Of a stretch of DNA of 64,000 nucleotides, positions 35,424 through 44,623 are shown in pieces. The translations under genes and the position numbers were made by a program. Source of the stretch: UBA8919 sp041658185 (lineage in GTDB: Bacteria > Elusimicrobiota > UBA8919). How positions within the stretch are numbered: the first letter of the stretch is position 1; every line of letters begins with the position of its first letter. The stretch lies in the NCBI GenBank assembly GCA_041658185.1, contig JBBAAR010000006.1, forward strand, positions 103,772 through 167,771. Direction: 5' to 3'. A model generated the notes under the pieces. The model saw only the letters and a program-made list of their open reading frames with translations, did not search any database and was not told the origin of the DNA.

Positions 35424-36703
35424 GGCAGACATTTTTAATTTTTAATTTTACATTTTTAATTTTTAATTGTCTTTATTCCCAGCAACTTATGGAAAGAACT
35501 CTAACGCTTGAAGAGAGCGTAGGGCTTGCCATATCAAACAGCCAGCAACTTCTGTCGGCGGCTCAGGATATACAGATTGCTAAACAGCGTCTTAAAGAAG
35601 CGCGGGCCATAATGTATCCGCAACTTGAATTCAATGCCAATTATTCTAAATTCAACACCGAAAGTCCGCTGTTCCTTTCCCCTCTTTTGGGAAATACTAT
35701 TTTGCCCCAGAAAACCCTCGGGGAACTTGACAATATAGAAAATTACTATACAACCAAAATTTCATTAACCCAGGTATTATGGAGTGCCGCGAAACTGAGT
35801 TCAACGAAGAAATTTGCCGAGACGGAATTTAAGACGGCCGAAAGCGATTACGGCGCGATAAAAAACAAAACGGTTGCAACTGCCGCAAAAAATTTTTATA
35901 AACTTTTGTCTATGCAAAAGAAACTTGATATATGCAACGCATCGCTTGAAAAATTAGCAGGTAGAAAAAATGATAATGCAAATTCCAAGAACAAGTTTTT
36001 AGCAGACAGGAATACGGGAAAAATTAAATCCTGCGGTGAAAAAATAAAAAAGGACTTGGAAATAGCAAGGATTGATTTTCTGGATTCTATCGGCATTGAA
36101 TTGAACACCATATTTGCTATAAAAGGCGAATTGGAATATAAAAAAGTTCCCGCCGACCTCAATAAATGTCTTGCCTGGGCGATGGAATACCGTCCCGAAC
36201 TTAAAAAAACCCAGTTGCAGGAACAGATGGACGCTCTCTCTGTTAATCTGTCGCTCTCCGGACGCTATCCGACTGTTGCCCTCGGAGGGAATTATCAACT
36301 TGAAGATAAACAGTGGCCTTTTGAAAAAAAATCATGGAATGCCACCGTTAATTTAACGCTTCCTATTTTTGACGGGTTCGGACAATTCGCCAGGATAAAG
36401 CAAAAAAAATATCAGTATAGGAAGGCGCAGATTAACAGGGCAAACATCTCGGACACGATAAAAGCGGAAGTGAGAAAATCGTTTATTGAGTACGAGTATG
36501 CAATTGAGAAATATGAAAAGAAAACCAAAGAAGCCGAAATGCTTACCGATACTTCGGAATTATATAAAAACATTTCATTCTCGGAATATGTAGAAATTTC
36601 CGAAGCGGTTATGCAAATGCAGTTGGAATATATTGATACTGTGAGAGATGTCATTCTCGCAAAAATTGATTTAGAAACCGTCGTCGGCAAGAACCTTGAA
36701 TAA
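35420..36703 (+). CDS. TolC-family outer-membrane channel protein
   Basis: 427 aa, OEP family: signal peptide, then long helical repeats with LTLEESVGLAISNSQQLL and the second repeat with YRPELKKTQLQEQM, ending without the second TolC-type tail. It would form the outer-membrane duct of an efflux or type I export system; no inner-membrane partner is adjacent. Its signal-peptide DNA (35436-35479) is 43/44 identical to that of the TPR gene downstream, though the mature proteins are unrelated. Confidence 0.85.
   Translation: MRQTFLIFNFTFLIFNCLYSQQLMERTLTLEESVGLAISNSQQLLSAAQDIQIAKQRLKEARAIMYPQLEFNANYSKFNTESPLFLSPLLGNTILPQKTLGELDNIENYYTTKISLTQVLWSAAKLSSTKKFAETEFKTAESDYGAIKNKTVATAAKNFYKLLSMQKKLDICNASLEKLAGRKNDNANSKNKFLADRNTGKIKSCGEKIKKDLEIARIDFLDSIGIELNTIFAIKGELEYKKVPADLNKCLAWAMEYRPELKKTQLQEQMDALSVNLSLSGRYPTVALGGNYQLEDKQWPFEKKSWNATVNLTLPIFDGFGQFARIKQKKYQYRKAQINRANISDTIKAEVRKSFIEYEYAIEKYEKKTKEAEMLTDTSELYKNISFSEYVEISEAVMQMQLEYIDTVRDVILAKIDLETVVGKNLE
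35436..35479 (+). repeat. 44-bp signal-peptide cassette, copy 1
   Basis: TAATTTTTAATTTTACATTT-type sequence encoding IFNFTFLIFNCLYS in the TolC-like protein. One base differs from 37678-37721. Confidence 0.9.
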
Positions 36704-36705
36704 AA

Positions 36706-37662
36706 ATGTATTTAATCGGTTATCGCATAAAATTTTTTTTACTTACTGCCCACTTCTTATTGCTTACCCCCTATTTTCTCAATTGCCAAAATGAGGAACT
36801 GTTAAGAAATTTACTGTGGAAGGATTTTTTAGCACTTTCCGGTAAAAGACCCAAAATTGCGCTTGTTTTAGGCGGCGGCGGCGCCCGCGGGCTAGCCCAT
36901 ATCGGCGTATTAAAAGCACTTGAAGAAAAAAAAATTCCCATTGATATTATCGTCGGTACCAGTGTCGGTGCTCTTGTCGGCGGGCTTTATGCATCGGGGA
37001 TGAAAATTTCCGATATAGAAAGGATGGGACATAACATCGGCTGGAACAAAATATCTAATCTATCTACGCTAAAACTTTTTACTCTTATTACGGCGGAGTC
37101 GCTTTTAAGTACCGAAAAACTTGAAAAATATCTTAAAAAATATATCGGCGATAAAAAATTTGATGAGTTAAAAATTCCGTTTGCCTGCATTGCCTGTGAT
37201 ATAAAAACAGGCGAGAGAATTGTTTTTAAGGACGGTGAAGTGGCGTTTGCTATGAGGGTTTCGGCAACGATTCCGGGTGTTTTTAATCCGGTTGAATACA
37301 GGCACCGGCTTCTTGTTGACGGCGGTGTTGTTGACAATCTGCCAATTGACATCGCGAAAGTTATGGACGCCGATTTTATAATTGCCGTCTATCCGCAGGC
37401 GGACATTTCAACTTTTGAGATAAAAAATGTGATGACAACGCTTTCGCAGGTTATAAACTTACAGGGCGCATTTCTGACGGAAAAACAGATGAAAGAAGCC
37501 GATTTTTTGCTCATTCCGAATGTTAAAAATGTCAGTATGATAGAACTTGACAAATCTCAGGAGTGCATTGAAGCCGGCGTTATTTCTGCCAGAAGCAAGG
37601 TTAATGAACTCAAAGACAAAATTTTAGAGCGATTTATTGATAAAATTGTTTTAGAAAAATGA
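36706..37662 (+). CDS. Patatin-like phospholipase
   Basis: 318 aa, RssA/patatin-type serine hydrolase. The oxyanion loop is VLGGGGARGLAHIG, the nucleophile elbow VGTSVGALVGG, and the Asp of the dyad in VDGGVVDNLPI. An N-terminal hydrophobic segment suggests export or membrane anchoring. The family acts on lipids. It lies between the TolC-like and TPR genes in a tightly packed envelope cluster. Confidence 0.9.
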   Translation: MYLIGYRIKFFLLTAHFLLLTPYFLNCQNEELLRNLLWKDFLALSGKRPKIALVLGGGGARGLAHIGVLKALEEKKIPIDIIVGTSVGALVGGLYASGMKISDIERMGHNIGWNKISNLSTLKLFTLITAESLLSTEKLEKYLKKYIGDKKFDELKIPFACIACDIKTGERIVFKDGEVAFAMRVSATIPGVFNPVEYRHRLLVDGGVVDNLPIDIAKVMDADFIIAVYPQADISTFEIKNVMTTLSQVINLQGAFLTEKQMKEADFLLIPNVKNVSMIELDKSQECIEAGVISARSKVNELKDKILERFIDKIVLEK

Positions 37663-38501
37663 AAAAAGTTGTTTTTGTAATTTTTAATTTTACATTTTTA
37701 ATTTTTAATTGTCTCTATTCCGATATGGAGAAAACAGCGGAAGAAAAAGCGGCAATTAGATACATTACAACCGCCAAATCCAAAAAGGAAAAGATTGATT
37801 TTTATATTTCAAAGGGTGATGAACGGCTGCTCCGCGGTGAATACAGTTATGCTATTGATTACTATAACGAAGCGGCAACACTTAAGAAAAAAAATCCGGA
37901 TGTTCTTTTACGACTCGGCGAAAGTTACCGTCTGACAGATATGAAAGATGAGGCGATTGATTCATACAGTAAAGCGTTAAAATACGGTTCCAAAGACATA
38001 AGGATTTTTCTCGGGTTGGGAATTGTTTATAGAGCAAAATATCTTTATGAACAGGCGGAGGAATTTTACAGGAAAGCGTCGGAACTTGAAAAAAACAACA
38101 CAATGGCATTAACGGGTCTTGCAGATATTTATAGTGAACAGGGTAAATATGCACAAGCAATTGAACTTTACGAAAAAGTATTGTCTATAAGTCCGACCGA
38201 CGGAGTAAAATTAAAACTTACGATGTTAAATATTCTTGTAGGTTATGATGAGGGTGTTAAACAATATAATACCGCCATAGACGCTTCAAAAATCTTAAAC
38301 GGTTATATTAATCTTAAAAAAAATCCGGATAATGCGATTTCTGATTTTATCTCTGCCGACGAGTATTTTTTGAGAGCAGTCGCTTATCTGAAAAAAAACG
38401 ATTTGTCAAACGCAAAAAAAAGTTTAGATATTTTAATTAACCGTAAAGAGGAATCACTTTCTAAAAAACTATCAATCGCCCTCATTAGACATATTCAATG
38501 A
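37659..38501 (+). CDS. Exported TPR-repeat protein
   Basis: 280 aa: signal peptide (IFNFTFLIFNCLYS core), then about five TPR motifs (YSYAIDYYNEAATLKKKNPD, KDEAIDSYSKALKYG, YEQAEEFYRKASELEKNN, YAQAIELYEKVLSISP). Probably a periplasmic scaffold. Overlaps patatin and MFS genes by four bases each. The signal-peptide DNA is shared with the TolC-like gene. Confidence 0.85.
   Translation: MKKVVFVIFNFTFLIFNCLYSDMEKTAEEKAAIRYITTAKSKKEKIDFYISKGDERLLRGEYSYAIDYYNEAATLKKKNPDVLLRLGESYRLTDMKDEAIDSYSKALKYGSKDIRIFLGLGIVYRAKYLYEQAEEFYRKASELEKNNTMALTGLADIYSEQGKYAQAIELYEKVLSISPTDGVKLKLTMLNILVGYDEGVKQYNTAIDASKILNGYINLKKNPDNAISDFISADEYFLRAVAYLKKNDLSNAKKSLDILINRKEESLSKKLSIALIRHIQ
37678..37721 (+). repeat. 44-bp signal-peptide cassette, copy 2
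   Basis: Differs at one base from 35436-35479. It also aligns without gaps to the intergenic element at 7656-7700 at 36 of 45 positions when extended by one base. Confidence 0.9.
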
Positions 38502-39640
38502 ACAAAAATTTTATTTTTGCTATTTTAGCGACGACACTTTCCATTTCCGGTATTGATATATTGATTCCGATTCTGCCGGTTAATTTTTTAAGGATAACGA
38601 ACAGCCCGTTCTTGATGGGTGTTTTAATGGGCACGACCTCGCTGGCTGCTGTTTTATTGCGTCCTATTTCCTCTTCTTTTATCGGTAAAATAGGTCTTAA
38701 AAAATCAATGATTTTTGGGGATTTAATTCTTTCAGTTACGGCGTTTTCATATTTTTTCACCGGTAGTTTTAAAACTCTTGCGGTATTGAGAATTTTTTTC
38801 GGCGTAGGTATTATTTTATTTTTTGTCAGCGTTTGGTCTCTTATAGGCGTAATTATCCCGTCTGAAAAACGGGGTTTTGCGTTGAGCATTTATACGGTCG
38901 CTTTTTTGTTCCCGTGTTTCTACGCGCCGTTTATAGGCACAAAATTGAATGTGGAAAGTTTCACTCCGTTTTTAATATCGGGAATTTTATTTTTGATTGC
39001 CGTAATTTCCTGTTTTTTTATAGATGATAGAGGACTGCGATCCTTTGACGGGCACGGATTTTTTGCAACACTTTTCCGTCGTGATTTATTTATCCCCGGA
39101 ATTATAATTTTTTCCGTAATTCTCGCAGATGCATCGGTCACAGTCTTTTTGCCGCTGATAGCATTAAAAAGGTTTATAGGCAACTACGGATTATTTTTTA
39201 CTATTTTTTCCGTCTCAACCGTATTTTTCCGGCTTTATCTCGGCAGATATTATACGGATAACAACAGGAGCAGATTTGTAATCTGGGGAATGATTCTTAT
39301 GTTCTTAAGTTTTATTGCCGTCGGTTTTGCAAAATCGCTCCCGCTTCTTTTAGTTTCCGGGTTTCTGTACGGCACGGGTTTTGCACTGACAGACCCCAAC
39401 CTTTTCGTCCTTATTATAGAAAGACGGAAAGATTTTTCCATGACGCAGGTTATGGCGGGATACGGCGGATTTTTTGATTTCGGCTACGCTGCCGGACCTT
39501 TGATTATGGGACTAATTTATAAAAACTTCGGCGAATCCGGGCTATATTTTTCAGCGTCTATTTTTGTATTTATCGGATTTTTAATTTCAATAATATATTT
39601 TAAGAGTTGCCGATGTGACCGAATAGGAGAATTATGCTGA
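38498..39640 (+). CDS. Major facilitator superfamily transporter
   Basis: 380 aa with about twelve hydrophobic segments. The loop GKIGLKKSMIFGDLILS between helices 2 and 3 matches the MFS motif A region. The substrate cannot be told; the nearest relatives would be drug or sugar efflux types. It sits just upstream of lysA with a seven-base overlap, so it could export an amino acid or related product, but that is only a contextual guess. Confidence 0.83.
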   Translation: MNKNFIFAILATTLSISGIDILIPILPVNFLRITNSPFLMGVLMGTTSLAAVLLRPISSSFIGKIGLKKSMIFGDLILSVTAFSYFFTGSFKTLAVLRIFFGVGIILFFVSVWSLIGVIIPSEKRGFALSIYTVAFLFPCFYAPFIGTKLNVESFTPFLISGILFLIAVISCFFIDDRGLRSFDGHGFFATLFRRDLFIPGIIIFSVILADASVTVFLPLIALKRFIGNYGLFFTIFSVSTVFFRLYLGRYYTDNNRSRFVIWGMILMFLSFIAVGFAKSLPLLLVSGFLYGTGFALTDPNLFVLIIERRKDFSMTQVMAGYGGFFDFGYAAGPLIMGLIYKNFGESGLYFSASIFVFIGFLISIIYFKSCRCDRIGELC

Positions 39641-40839
39641 AATACAAAAACAATCTTTTATTTATTGACGATGTTTCCGTTTTTGATGCGGCGGTTAAGG
39701 TAGGCACGCCGTTTTACCTCTACGGGAAAAAGAAACTTTTGGAAAACTACAAAGCCCTTGACGGCGCATTTTCTAAAGTAAAGCACATAATTTGTTATGC
39801 GGTAAAAGCGAATGAAAACCCGCATATATTAAAAATTCTTGCCGATAAAGGCTGCGGCGTAGATATCGTTTCCGTCGGCGAATTAAATCTTGCCGTCTCC
39901 TGCGGCATTAGTCCTCAGAAAATTGTTTTTGCGGGCGTAGGCAAGACGGATGAAGAAATCACAGAGGCGATAAAAAAAGATATTTTGATGTTCAATGTTG
40001 AGTCAATCCCCGAACTTTACAGAATAGATAAAATTGCGAAATCACTCGGCAGGACAGCGGGAATTTCTTTCAGGGTAAATCCCGACATAAATGCAAAGAC
40101 ACATCCTCATATTACAACCGGGCTTCCTCACAATAAGTTCGGGCTGTGTTTTGAGGAAGCGTTTGAGGGCTATCTTTTAGCGTCGGAACTCAAAAATATA
40201 AAGCTCGTCGGACTCCATCTGCACATCGGTTCGCAGATAACCGGCAAAGGTTCGTTTGAACTTGCATCAAAAAAAGTTTCCGGATATATCAAAAAACTTT
40301 CCGATGCAAAAATAAAACTTAAATATATTGATATGGGCGGAGGTCTCGGAATAAAATATAAGGACGAAAAAATAATTACTCCGGCGGAATATGCCGGAGC
40401 GGTTATGTCAAATCTTCCGAAAAATCACACAATAATTTTGGAGCCGGGCAGATTTATCGTCGCCGAAGCGGGTATTTTAGTCACAAAAATAATTTACATC
40501 AAAAAAACATCAAAAAAAAACTTTTTGATAGTTGATGCCGGTATGAACGATTTAGTGAGGCCCGCTATCTACGGGGCATATCACGAGATTATTCCGGTTG
40601 CATGGAGAGAAGGCGAAAAACGCAACTGGGATATCGCAGGACCTATCTGCGAATCGTCCGATATTTTTGCGAAAGACAGACAGATGCCGAAAATTTCAGA
40701 GGGTGATTACCTCGCTATTTTGTGCGCCGGTGCTTACGGCTATTCAATGTCGTCAAATTACAATATGCGCCCTCGTCCGGCGGAAGTGCTGGTTGAAGGT
40801 AAAAAATGGAGAGTAATAAGATGCAGAGAAAAATTATAA
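39634..40839 (+). CDS. lysA: Diaminopimelate decarboxylase
   Basis: 401 aa, PLP enzyme for the last step of lysine synthesis. The PLP lysine is in CYAVKANENPHILK. Further landmarks are LHLHIGSQ, DMGGGLGIKY, the phosphate-binding EPGRFIV, and GPICESSD, the substrate-binding Cys motif. Slight overlap with dapF. Together with dapF here, and dapA and dapB 20 kb away, most of the diaminopimelate route is in the window. Confidence 0.95.
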   Translation: MLKYKNNLLFIDDVSVFDAAVKVGTPFYLYGKKKLLENYKALDGAFSKVKHIICYAVKANENPHILKILADKGCGVDIVSVGELNLAVSCGISPQKIVFAGVGKTDEEITEAIKKDILMFNVESIPELYRIDKIAKSLGRTAGISFRVNPDINAKTHPHITTGLPHNKFGLCFEEAFEGYLLASELKNIKLVGLHLHIGSQITGKGSFELASKKVSGYIKKLSDAKIKLKYIDMGGGLGIKYKDEKIITPAEYAGAVMSNLPKNHTIILEPGRFIVAEAGILVTKIIYIKKTSKKNFLIVDAGMNDLVRPAIYGAYHEIIPVAWREGEKRNWDIAGPICESSDIFAKDRQMPKISEGDYLAILCAGAYGYSMSSNYNMRPRPAEVLVEGKKWRVIRCREKL

Positions 40840-41663
40840 ATTTTGTAAAGATGTCCGGCAGCGGGAACGATTTTATAGTTATTGATAACAGAAATAAAAT
40901 TGTCAAAACTGCATCCGCTTTTGCCAAAAAATACTGTAACAGGGAAGGTGTGGACGGGCTTCTGTTTGTTGAAAAATCCCATCTCCCGCATACCGATTTC
41001 AGAATGATTTATTATAATTCCGACGGAAGCCGTGCCTCTTTTTGCGGTAACGGCGCCAGGTGTATCTCGCTTTTCGCATATCTTAATAAAATTGCTCCGT
41101 CAAAAATGAGTTTTAAGTCGGATGCCGGCTTGATAACTGCGGAAATAAAAAATGATTTGGAATGTCATTACGAGAGCCGACTTGTCGGCTCGTGGCAATC
41201 CCAAACAGTAAAAATAAAAATGCCGGTCCCGAAAAATTTTAAGCTGGACTTTGACCTGACCGCCTCCGGCAAAAATTTTGAAGCATCTTTTGTTCACACC
41301 GGCGTACCGCACACCGTAATTTTTGTCAAAAATATTAAAAATGTTGATGTGAATAAACTCGGTCGGCTCATCAGGTTTCATAAAAAATTTGAACCTTCCG
41401 GTACAAATGTCAATTTTGTAAAAGTTTTAGGCAAAAACAAACTCCAGGTCAGAACCTACGAGAGGGGCGTGGAAGCCGAAACTCTCGCCTGCGGAACGGG
41501 AGTTGTAGCATCGGCGATAATTTCAATTATGAAAAAATATGTTTCCTCACCCGTCAGCGTTCTAACTCAGGGCGGCGAAACCTTAAAGGTATATTACGAC
41601 GGCAAAACCGCCTTTTTTGAAGGTAAAGTGTCGTTAGTCTTTGAGGGAGAAATAAATTTGTAA
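40821..41663 (+). CDS. dapF: Diaminopimelate epimerase
   Basis: 280 aa, converts LL- to meso-diaminopimelate. Both catalytic Cys motifs are present: CGNGARC and ETLACGTGVVA, plus KMSGSGNDFIVID at the N-terminus. About 15 extra residues (CHYESRLVGSWQSQT) come from a palindromic repeat inserted in frame at 41163-41208, between the two catalytic blocks. The ATG at 40821 has GGAG upstream; one at 40806 is less likely. Confidence 0.93.
   Translation: MQRKIINFVKMSGSGNDFIVIDNRNKIVKTASAFAKKYCNREGVDGLLFVEKSHLPHTDFRMIYYNSDGSRASFCGNGARCISLFAYLNKIAPSKMSFKSDAGLITAEIKNDLECHYESRLVGSWQSQTVKIKMPVPKNFKLDFDLTASGKNFEASFVHTGVPHTVIFVKNIKNVDVNKLGRLIRFHKKFEPSGTNVNFVKVLGKNKLQVRTYERGVEAETLACGTGVVASAIISIMKKYVSSPVSVLTQGGETLKVYYDGKTAFFEGKVSLVFEGEINL
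41163..41208. repeat. TGTCATTACGAG..GTGGCAATCC palindromic element within dapF
   Basis: GAGCCGAC-TT-GTCGGCTC is a perfect inner stem (41174-41191); the outer arms pair partly. The same element type lies at 53908-53948. It inserts about 15 codons in frame. Confidence 0.8.
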
Positions 41664-41770
41664 CAAGAAAAAAAATGCCAATAAATTTTGTAGATTCTTG
41701 CAATCATTGTGACATTTTAATTTTGAGTTGATTACTCCAACTTTGAATGGAAGTTGTCCATTTTAAATAT

Positions 41771-42622
41771 ATGAAAAAAATAATTTTAATGATGGTGATA
41801 AGTTTAAATATTTCTTTAAACTGGCAGGCGGTGTGGGGACAATCCGCGCCGACAAATTCCACTACTCCCGCAAAGGCGGATATGCAAGGTGGACAGGACA
41901 AAAATGCTAAGTCAACCATTTCAACTCCGTCCCCTAATACAAGAGCACAAATGATAGAACACAGAAAATTAACTCTCCGCGAGATAGCAAATGAATTATC
42001 AAGTGAATTAGAAATTCCAATTTGTTCTGAGATTTTCCCAACAAAAAAAGGTGAACAAGAACAGAAAAAATATTTCTATCCTGATAAAAAAGTAATTCAA
42101 GAAAAGTTGCATAATCTTATGAAACAAGACAAAGATTATTACATGGAAGAAGAACAAGGAATTTTCAATATTATTCCTGTAGCATATAAAAATGATAAAA
42201 ACTATCCATTAAATCGTAAAATTAAAAAAATAACCATTAAAAATCTATCTTTCCTAGAACTTATTAGTAAAATACGTGAATTAACTAATATGTCAATAGG
42301 TGAATTTGGATTTGCAGTGGGTATGAGTGCACCATCACTTGAAGCAATTGAAGAAAGAATGAGACCATATAAAAAGGAATATGTTACTATAGGTACTCTA
42401 AAAAATGTTACTGTTAGACAAGTGATGAATTCTTTTGTAAGAAAGAAGAAAAATTGTCATTGGATATATTTTGGGACAGAGGGTTTTCGTATTATATACT
42501 TAGAACCATGGCCAATTTCAAGAGAGAAAAAATTACAAGAATTTCTGATAACCCATCCTGAAGCAGACCAGAACAAAGATCGTATATTAACCGAAGAAGA
42601 AAGATCACAATATCTAAAATGA
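41771..42622 (+). CDS. Exported protein with a C-terminal EF-hand-like loop
   Basis: 283 aa with a signal peptide ending near QAVWG. The middle has no domain I recognise; LTLREIANELSSELEIPI and NVTVRQVMNSFVRKKK recall short secretin/TonB-type domains but only loosely. The end, HPEADQNKDRILTEEERSQY, contains a DxNxDxxLTxEE loop like an EF-hand or dockerin calcium site. The start at 41771 is chosen over an ATG at 41747 because of the signal peptide. Base composition is AT-richer than neighbouring housekeeping genes, so it may be acquired. Confidence 0.65.
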   Translation: MKKIILMMVISLNISLNWQAVWGQSAPTNSTTPAKADMQGGQDKNAKSTISTPSPNTRAQMIEHRKLTLREIANELSSELEIPICSEIFPTKKGEQEQKKYFYPDKKVIQEKLHNLMKQDKDYYMEEEQGIFNIIPVAYKNDKNYPLNRKIKKITIKNLSFLELISKIRELTNMSIGEFGFAVGMSAPSLEAIEERMRPYKKEYVTIGTLKNVTVRQVMNSFVRKKKNCHWIYFGTEGFRIIYLEPWPISREKKLQEFLITHPEADQNKDRILTEEERSQYLK

Positions 42623-42668
42623 TTGAGAAAGAATAAAAAGTAAAATTGGGGAATGTTGAGTATAAATT

Positions 42669-43526
42669 ATGAAGAAACATATATATGAAATTCTTATTAT
42701 TATGATATTTTTAAGTCTAATTGCTGTATTGAAAAGTGAAGAATTGCCGAAGTATATTTTTCAAATACCAACATATTCGGGTACAGAGTTATTCCGAAGT
42801 GAGCAACCCGACCTTATTGAGTTTCGTTATCCTTTTGCAAATATATTAAAAATCTATAAAACCAAAGATGGCAGTGCATTAAATAAAAATGAAGTAATAA
42901 ATTTCTATGAAAAGTATTATAAAGAAAGGGGATGGAAAGATGGAATTTTCAAGAGAAATGGCGATGATCCTTATTTAAGTTTAATGGTTGATTTTTATTC
43001 CCCTTCAAAAAGTGAACCTGAAATACACATTGCAGGTTATTTCTATTTATGGGTATCGCCAAAAGATGGAATGTATACAGTTTTTATGAAACAATGGAGA
43101 CATGTGATGTTGGGTCAAAGGACTTCTGATTTAATTTATAATATTACTCAAATTCTCCCAACAGTCGCAGATGAATCAGGCTATAAAATTCAAAAAGCAG
43201 AAGAATGGAGTGGTTGGGAAGGATATTATCAAAATGAATATCTTGTTGAACATATTTTATACACACTGTTTAAAAACGATAGCGATCAATCCAGAAATGA
43301 TGATCCAACACGGTGCTTTGACCTTTTGATATTAACATATAAAAACAATGAAGTTGCCAAAGTAGAAGCTGGCAGAATAAAAGAGAAAATTGGTATAAGT
43401 ATAAAAGGACATACAATTCTCATAATAGATAATATTATGCTACATTTTGACGATCGTTTCAACAAACACGAGAAAGCAATCAATAAAATAACTACTTTAA
43501 TTGAAAAATTAGTGAAACAAAAATAA
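42669..43526 (+). CDS. Unknown membrane-anchored or exported protein
   Basis: 285 aa, one N-terminal hydrophobic segment (about residues 6-24), which is either a signal or an anchor. The rest is soluble and mixed alpha/beta, with NEVINFYEKYYKERGWKD, a pattern also seen in small lipoproteins that compare paired beta sheets. I do not recognise the family. It follows the EF-hand protein by 46 bases and shares its AT-rich composition, so the pair may form one acquired unit. Confidence 0.55.
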   Translation: MKKHIYEILIIMIFLSLIAVLKSEELPKYIFQIPTYSGTELFRSEQPDLIEFRYPFANILKIYKTKDGSALNKNEVINFYEKYYKERGWKDGIFKRNGDDPYLSLMVDFYSPSKSEPEIHIAGYFYLWVSPKDGMYTVFMKQWRHVMLGQRTSDLIYNITQILPTVADESGYKIQKAEEWSGWEGYYQNEYLVEHILYTLFKNDSDQSRNDDPTRCFDLLILTYKNNEVAKVEAGRIKEKIGISIKGHTILIIDNIMLHFDDRFNKHEKAINKITTLIEKLVKQK

Positions 43527-43533
43527 TGGAAGT

Positions 43534-43580
43534 ATGGGTGGAAGTATGGGGACGGTTCTAATACTTTGATTTCTCCACAT
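43534..43580. repeat. GGAAGTATGGG..GGAAGTATGGGGACGGTTCT sequence
   Basis: A short direct repeat of GGAAGTATGGG followed by GACGGTTCTAATACTTTG. Similar words, as far as I recall, lie beside REP-associated transposase elements in other genomes, but no transposase is present here. Confidence 0.35.
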
Positions 43581-43644
43581 TTCAACTTTTTTAACAGTTA
43601 TCATTTTGAACTGATTTTGCCAGTTTATCTTTTAAAGGCAAGAA

Positions 43645-43676
43645 TAATCAGAGACAAAAGTTTTTAAAAAATTATT
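43645..43676. repeat. TAATCAGAGA[CT]AAAA[GA]TTTTT dispersed repeat, copy 1
   Basis: 32 bases matching 44872-44903 at all but three positions. It lies 83 bases before the discoidin-like gene. Confidence 0.7.
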
Positions 43677-43759
43677 TTTCACGTTCTTGCATATAATTAC
43701 ACTTAAACGATATTTTTATAAAGAATTACAAGACGGATAAAATAGCAGGGAGAAAAAAT

Positions 43760-44260
43760 ATGAACGGAAAATTGCGTAAGCGTATTGCAACTCACCCCGA
43801 AGAGGTGAAAAATCAAAAAGAAGGGCGCATACTTGATTTGATTAACAATGCTGAAGTCATCATCACATCGGAAGATGAAGGTCATCCCGTTGATAATCTG
43901 GTTGACGGTAGCCGCGGCAGAGGGAGTTCTCAATGGATTGCCGGCACTTCCGGCCCACAGGTTCTCATTTTTAAGTTTGACACACCGCAACATATCACGG
44001 AAATCGTCTATGAAATTGAGGAAACCAAAGATACCAGAACCCAGGAGATACTAATAGAAGCATCAAGCGGCGTGGGAGAAAAGTACAGGGAATTGGTGAG
44101 GCAGGAATATAACTTCAGTCCGTCGGGCAGCACATTTCAAAAGGAAGTCGTAACTGTAAATATTCCCGGTGCAACCAACATCAAAATGACTATAAAGCCC
44201 GACAAAGGCGTTACCGCTTTCAAAGCCAAACTGAACTATATTGAATTCAGGTTACCCTGA
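43760..44260 (+). CDS. Discoidin/F5-8C-like galactose-binding-fold protein
   Basis: 166 aa, no signal peptide. The central stretch (DEGHPVDNLVDGSRGRGSSQ, then LIFKFDTPQHITEIVYEIEE) is the N-terminal half of a discoidin or XRCC1-type jelly roll: an aligned 'xxAxxLxDG' turn followed by strands. The end KLNYIEFRLP closes the sandwich. Ligand unknown; the lack of a signal points to a cytoplasmic role. It has AGGGAGA upstream and lies alone between the AT-rich pair and the RRM gene. Confidence 0.65.
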   Translation: MNGKLRKRIATHPEEVKNQKEGRILDLINNAEVIITSEDEGHPVDNLVDGSRGRGSSQWIAGTSGPQVLIFKFDTPQHITEIVYEIEETKDTRTQEILIEASSGVGEKYRELVRQEYNFSPSGSTFQKEVVTVNIPGATNIKMTIKPDKGVTAFKAKLNYIEFRLP

Positions 44261-44371
44261 ATAAAACAGCAGTATAATACTCCGGAAAAAAATATTTAAA
44301 ATGGTAATATAGAGTATCAACTATCAGATCATAAAGGTTTGCTAAAATGTCAGGGGGAGCGAGGAGGAAGA

Positions 44372-44623
44372 GTGAGTATTTATGTAGGGAACATGTCCAG
44401 CGAAGTAACGGAAGAGGATTTGAAAGAGGCTTTCAAGGCGTTCGGCGAGGTAACGAGCGTAAACATTATCAAGGATAAGGCTACCGGCCTGCCGAGAGGC
44501 TTTGGTTTTGTTGAGATGGTATCTGATGAAGCAACCAAAGCGGCAATTGCCGGTATGAATGGCAAGGAATTGAAAGGTAAGCCGCTCACAGTAAATGAAG
44601 CCCGTTCAAAAACCAAAAAGTGA
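44372..44623 (+). CDS. RRM RNA-binding protein, tail broken
   Basis: 83-aa single RRM. RNP2 is IYVGNM and RNP1 is RGFGFVEM, typical of the small bacterial RRM proteins that are often cold-induced. The GTG at 44372 follows AGGAGG by four bases and starts directly at RNP2, so it is preferred to upstream TTG. The family usually has a Gly/Arg-rich tail; here the frame stops just before one, which is found in the +1 frame downstream. Confidence 0.85.
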   Translation: MSIYVGNMSSEVTEEDLKEAFKAFGEVTSVNIIKDKATGLPRGFGFVEMVSDEATKAAIAGMNGKELKGKPLTVNEARSKTKK

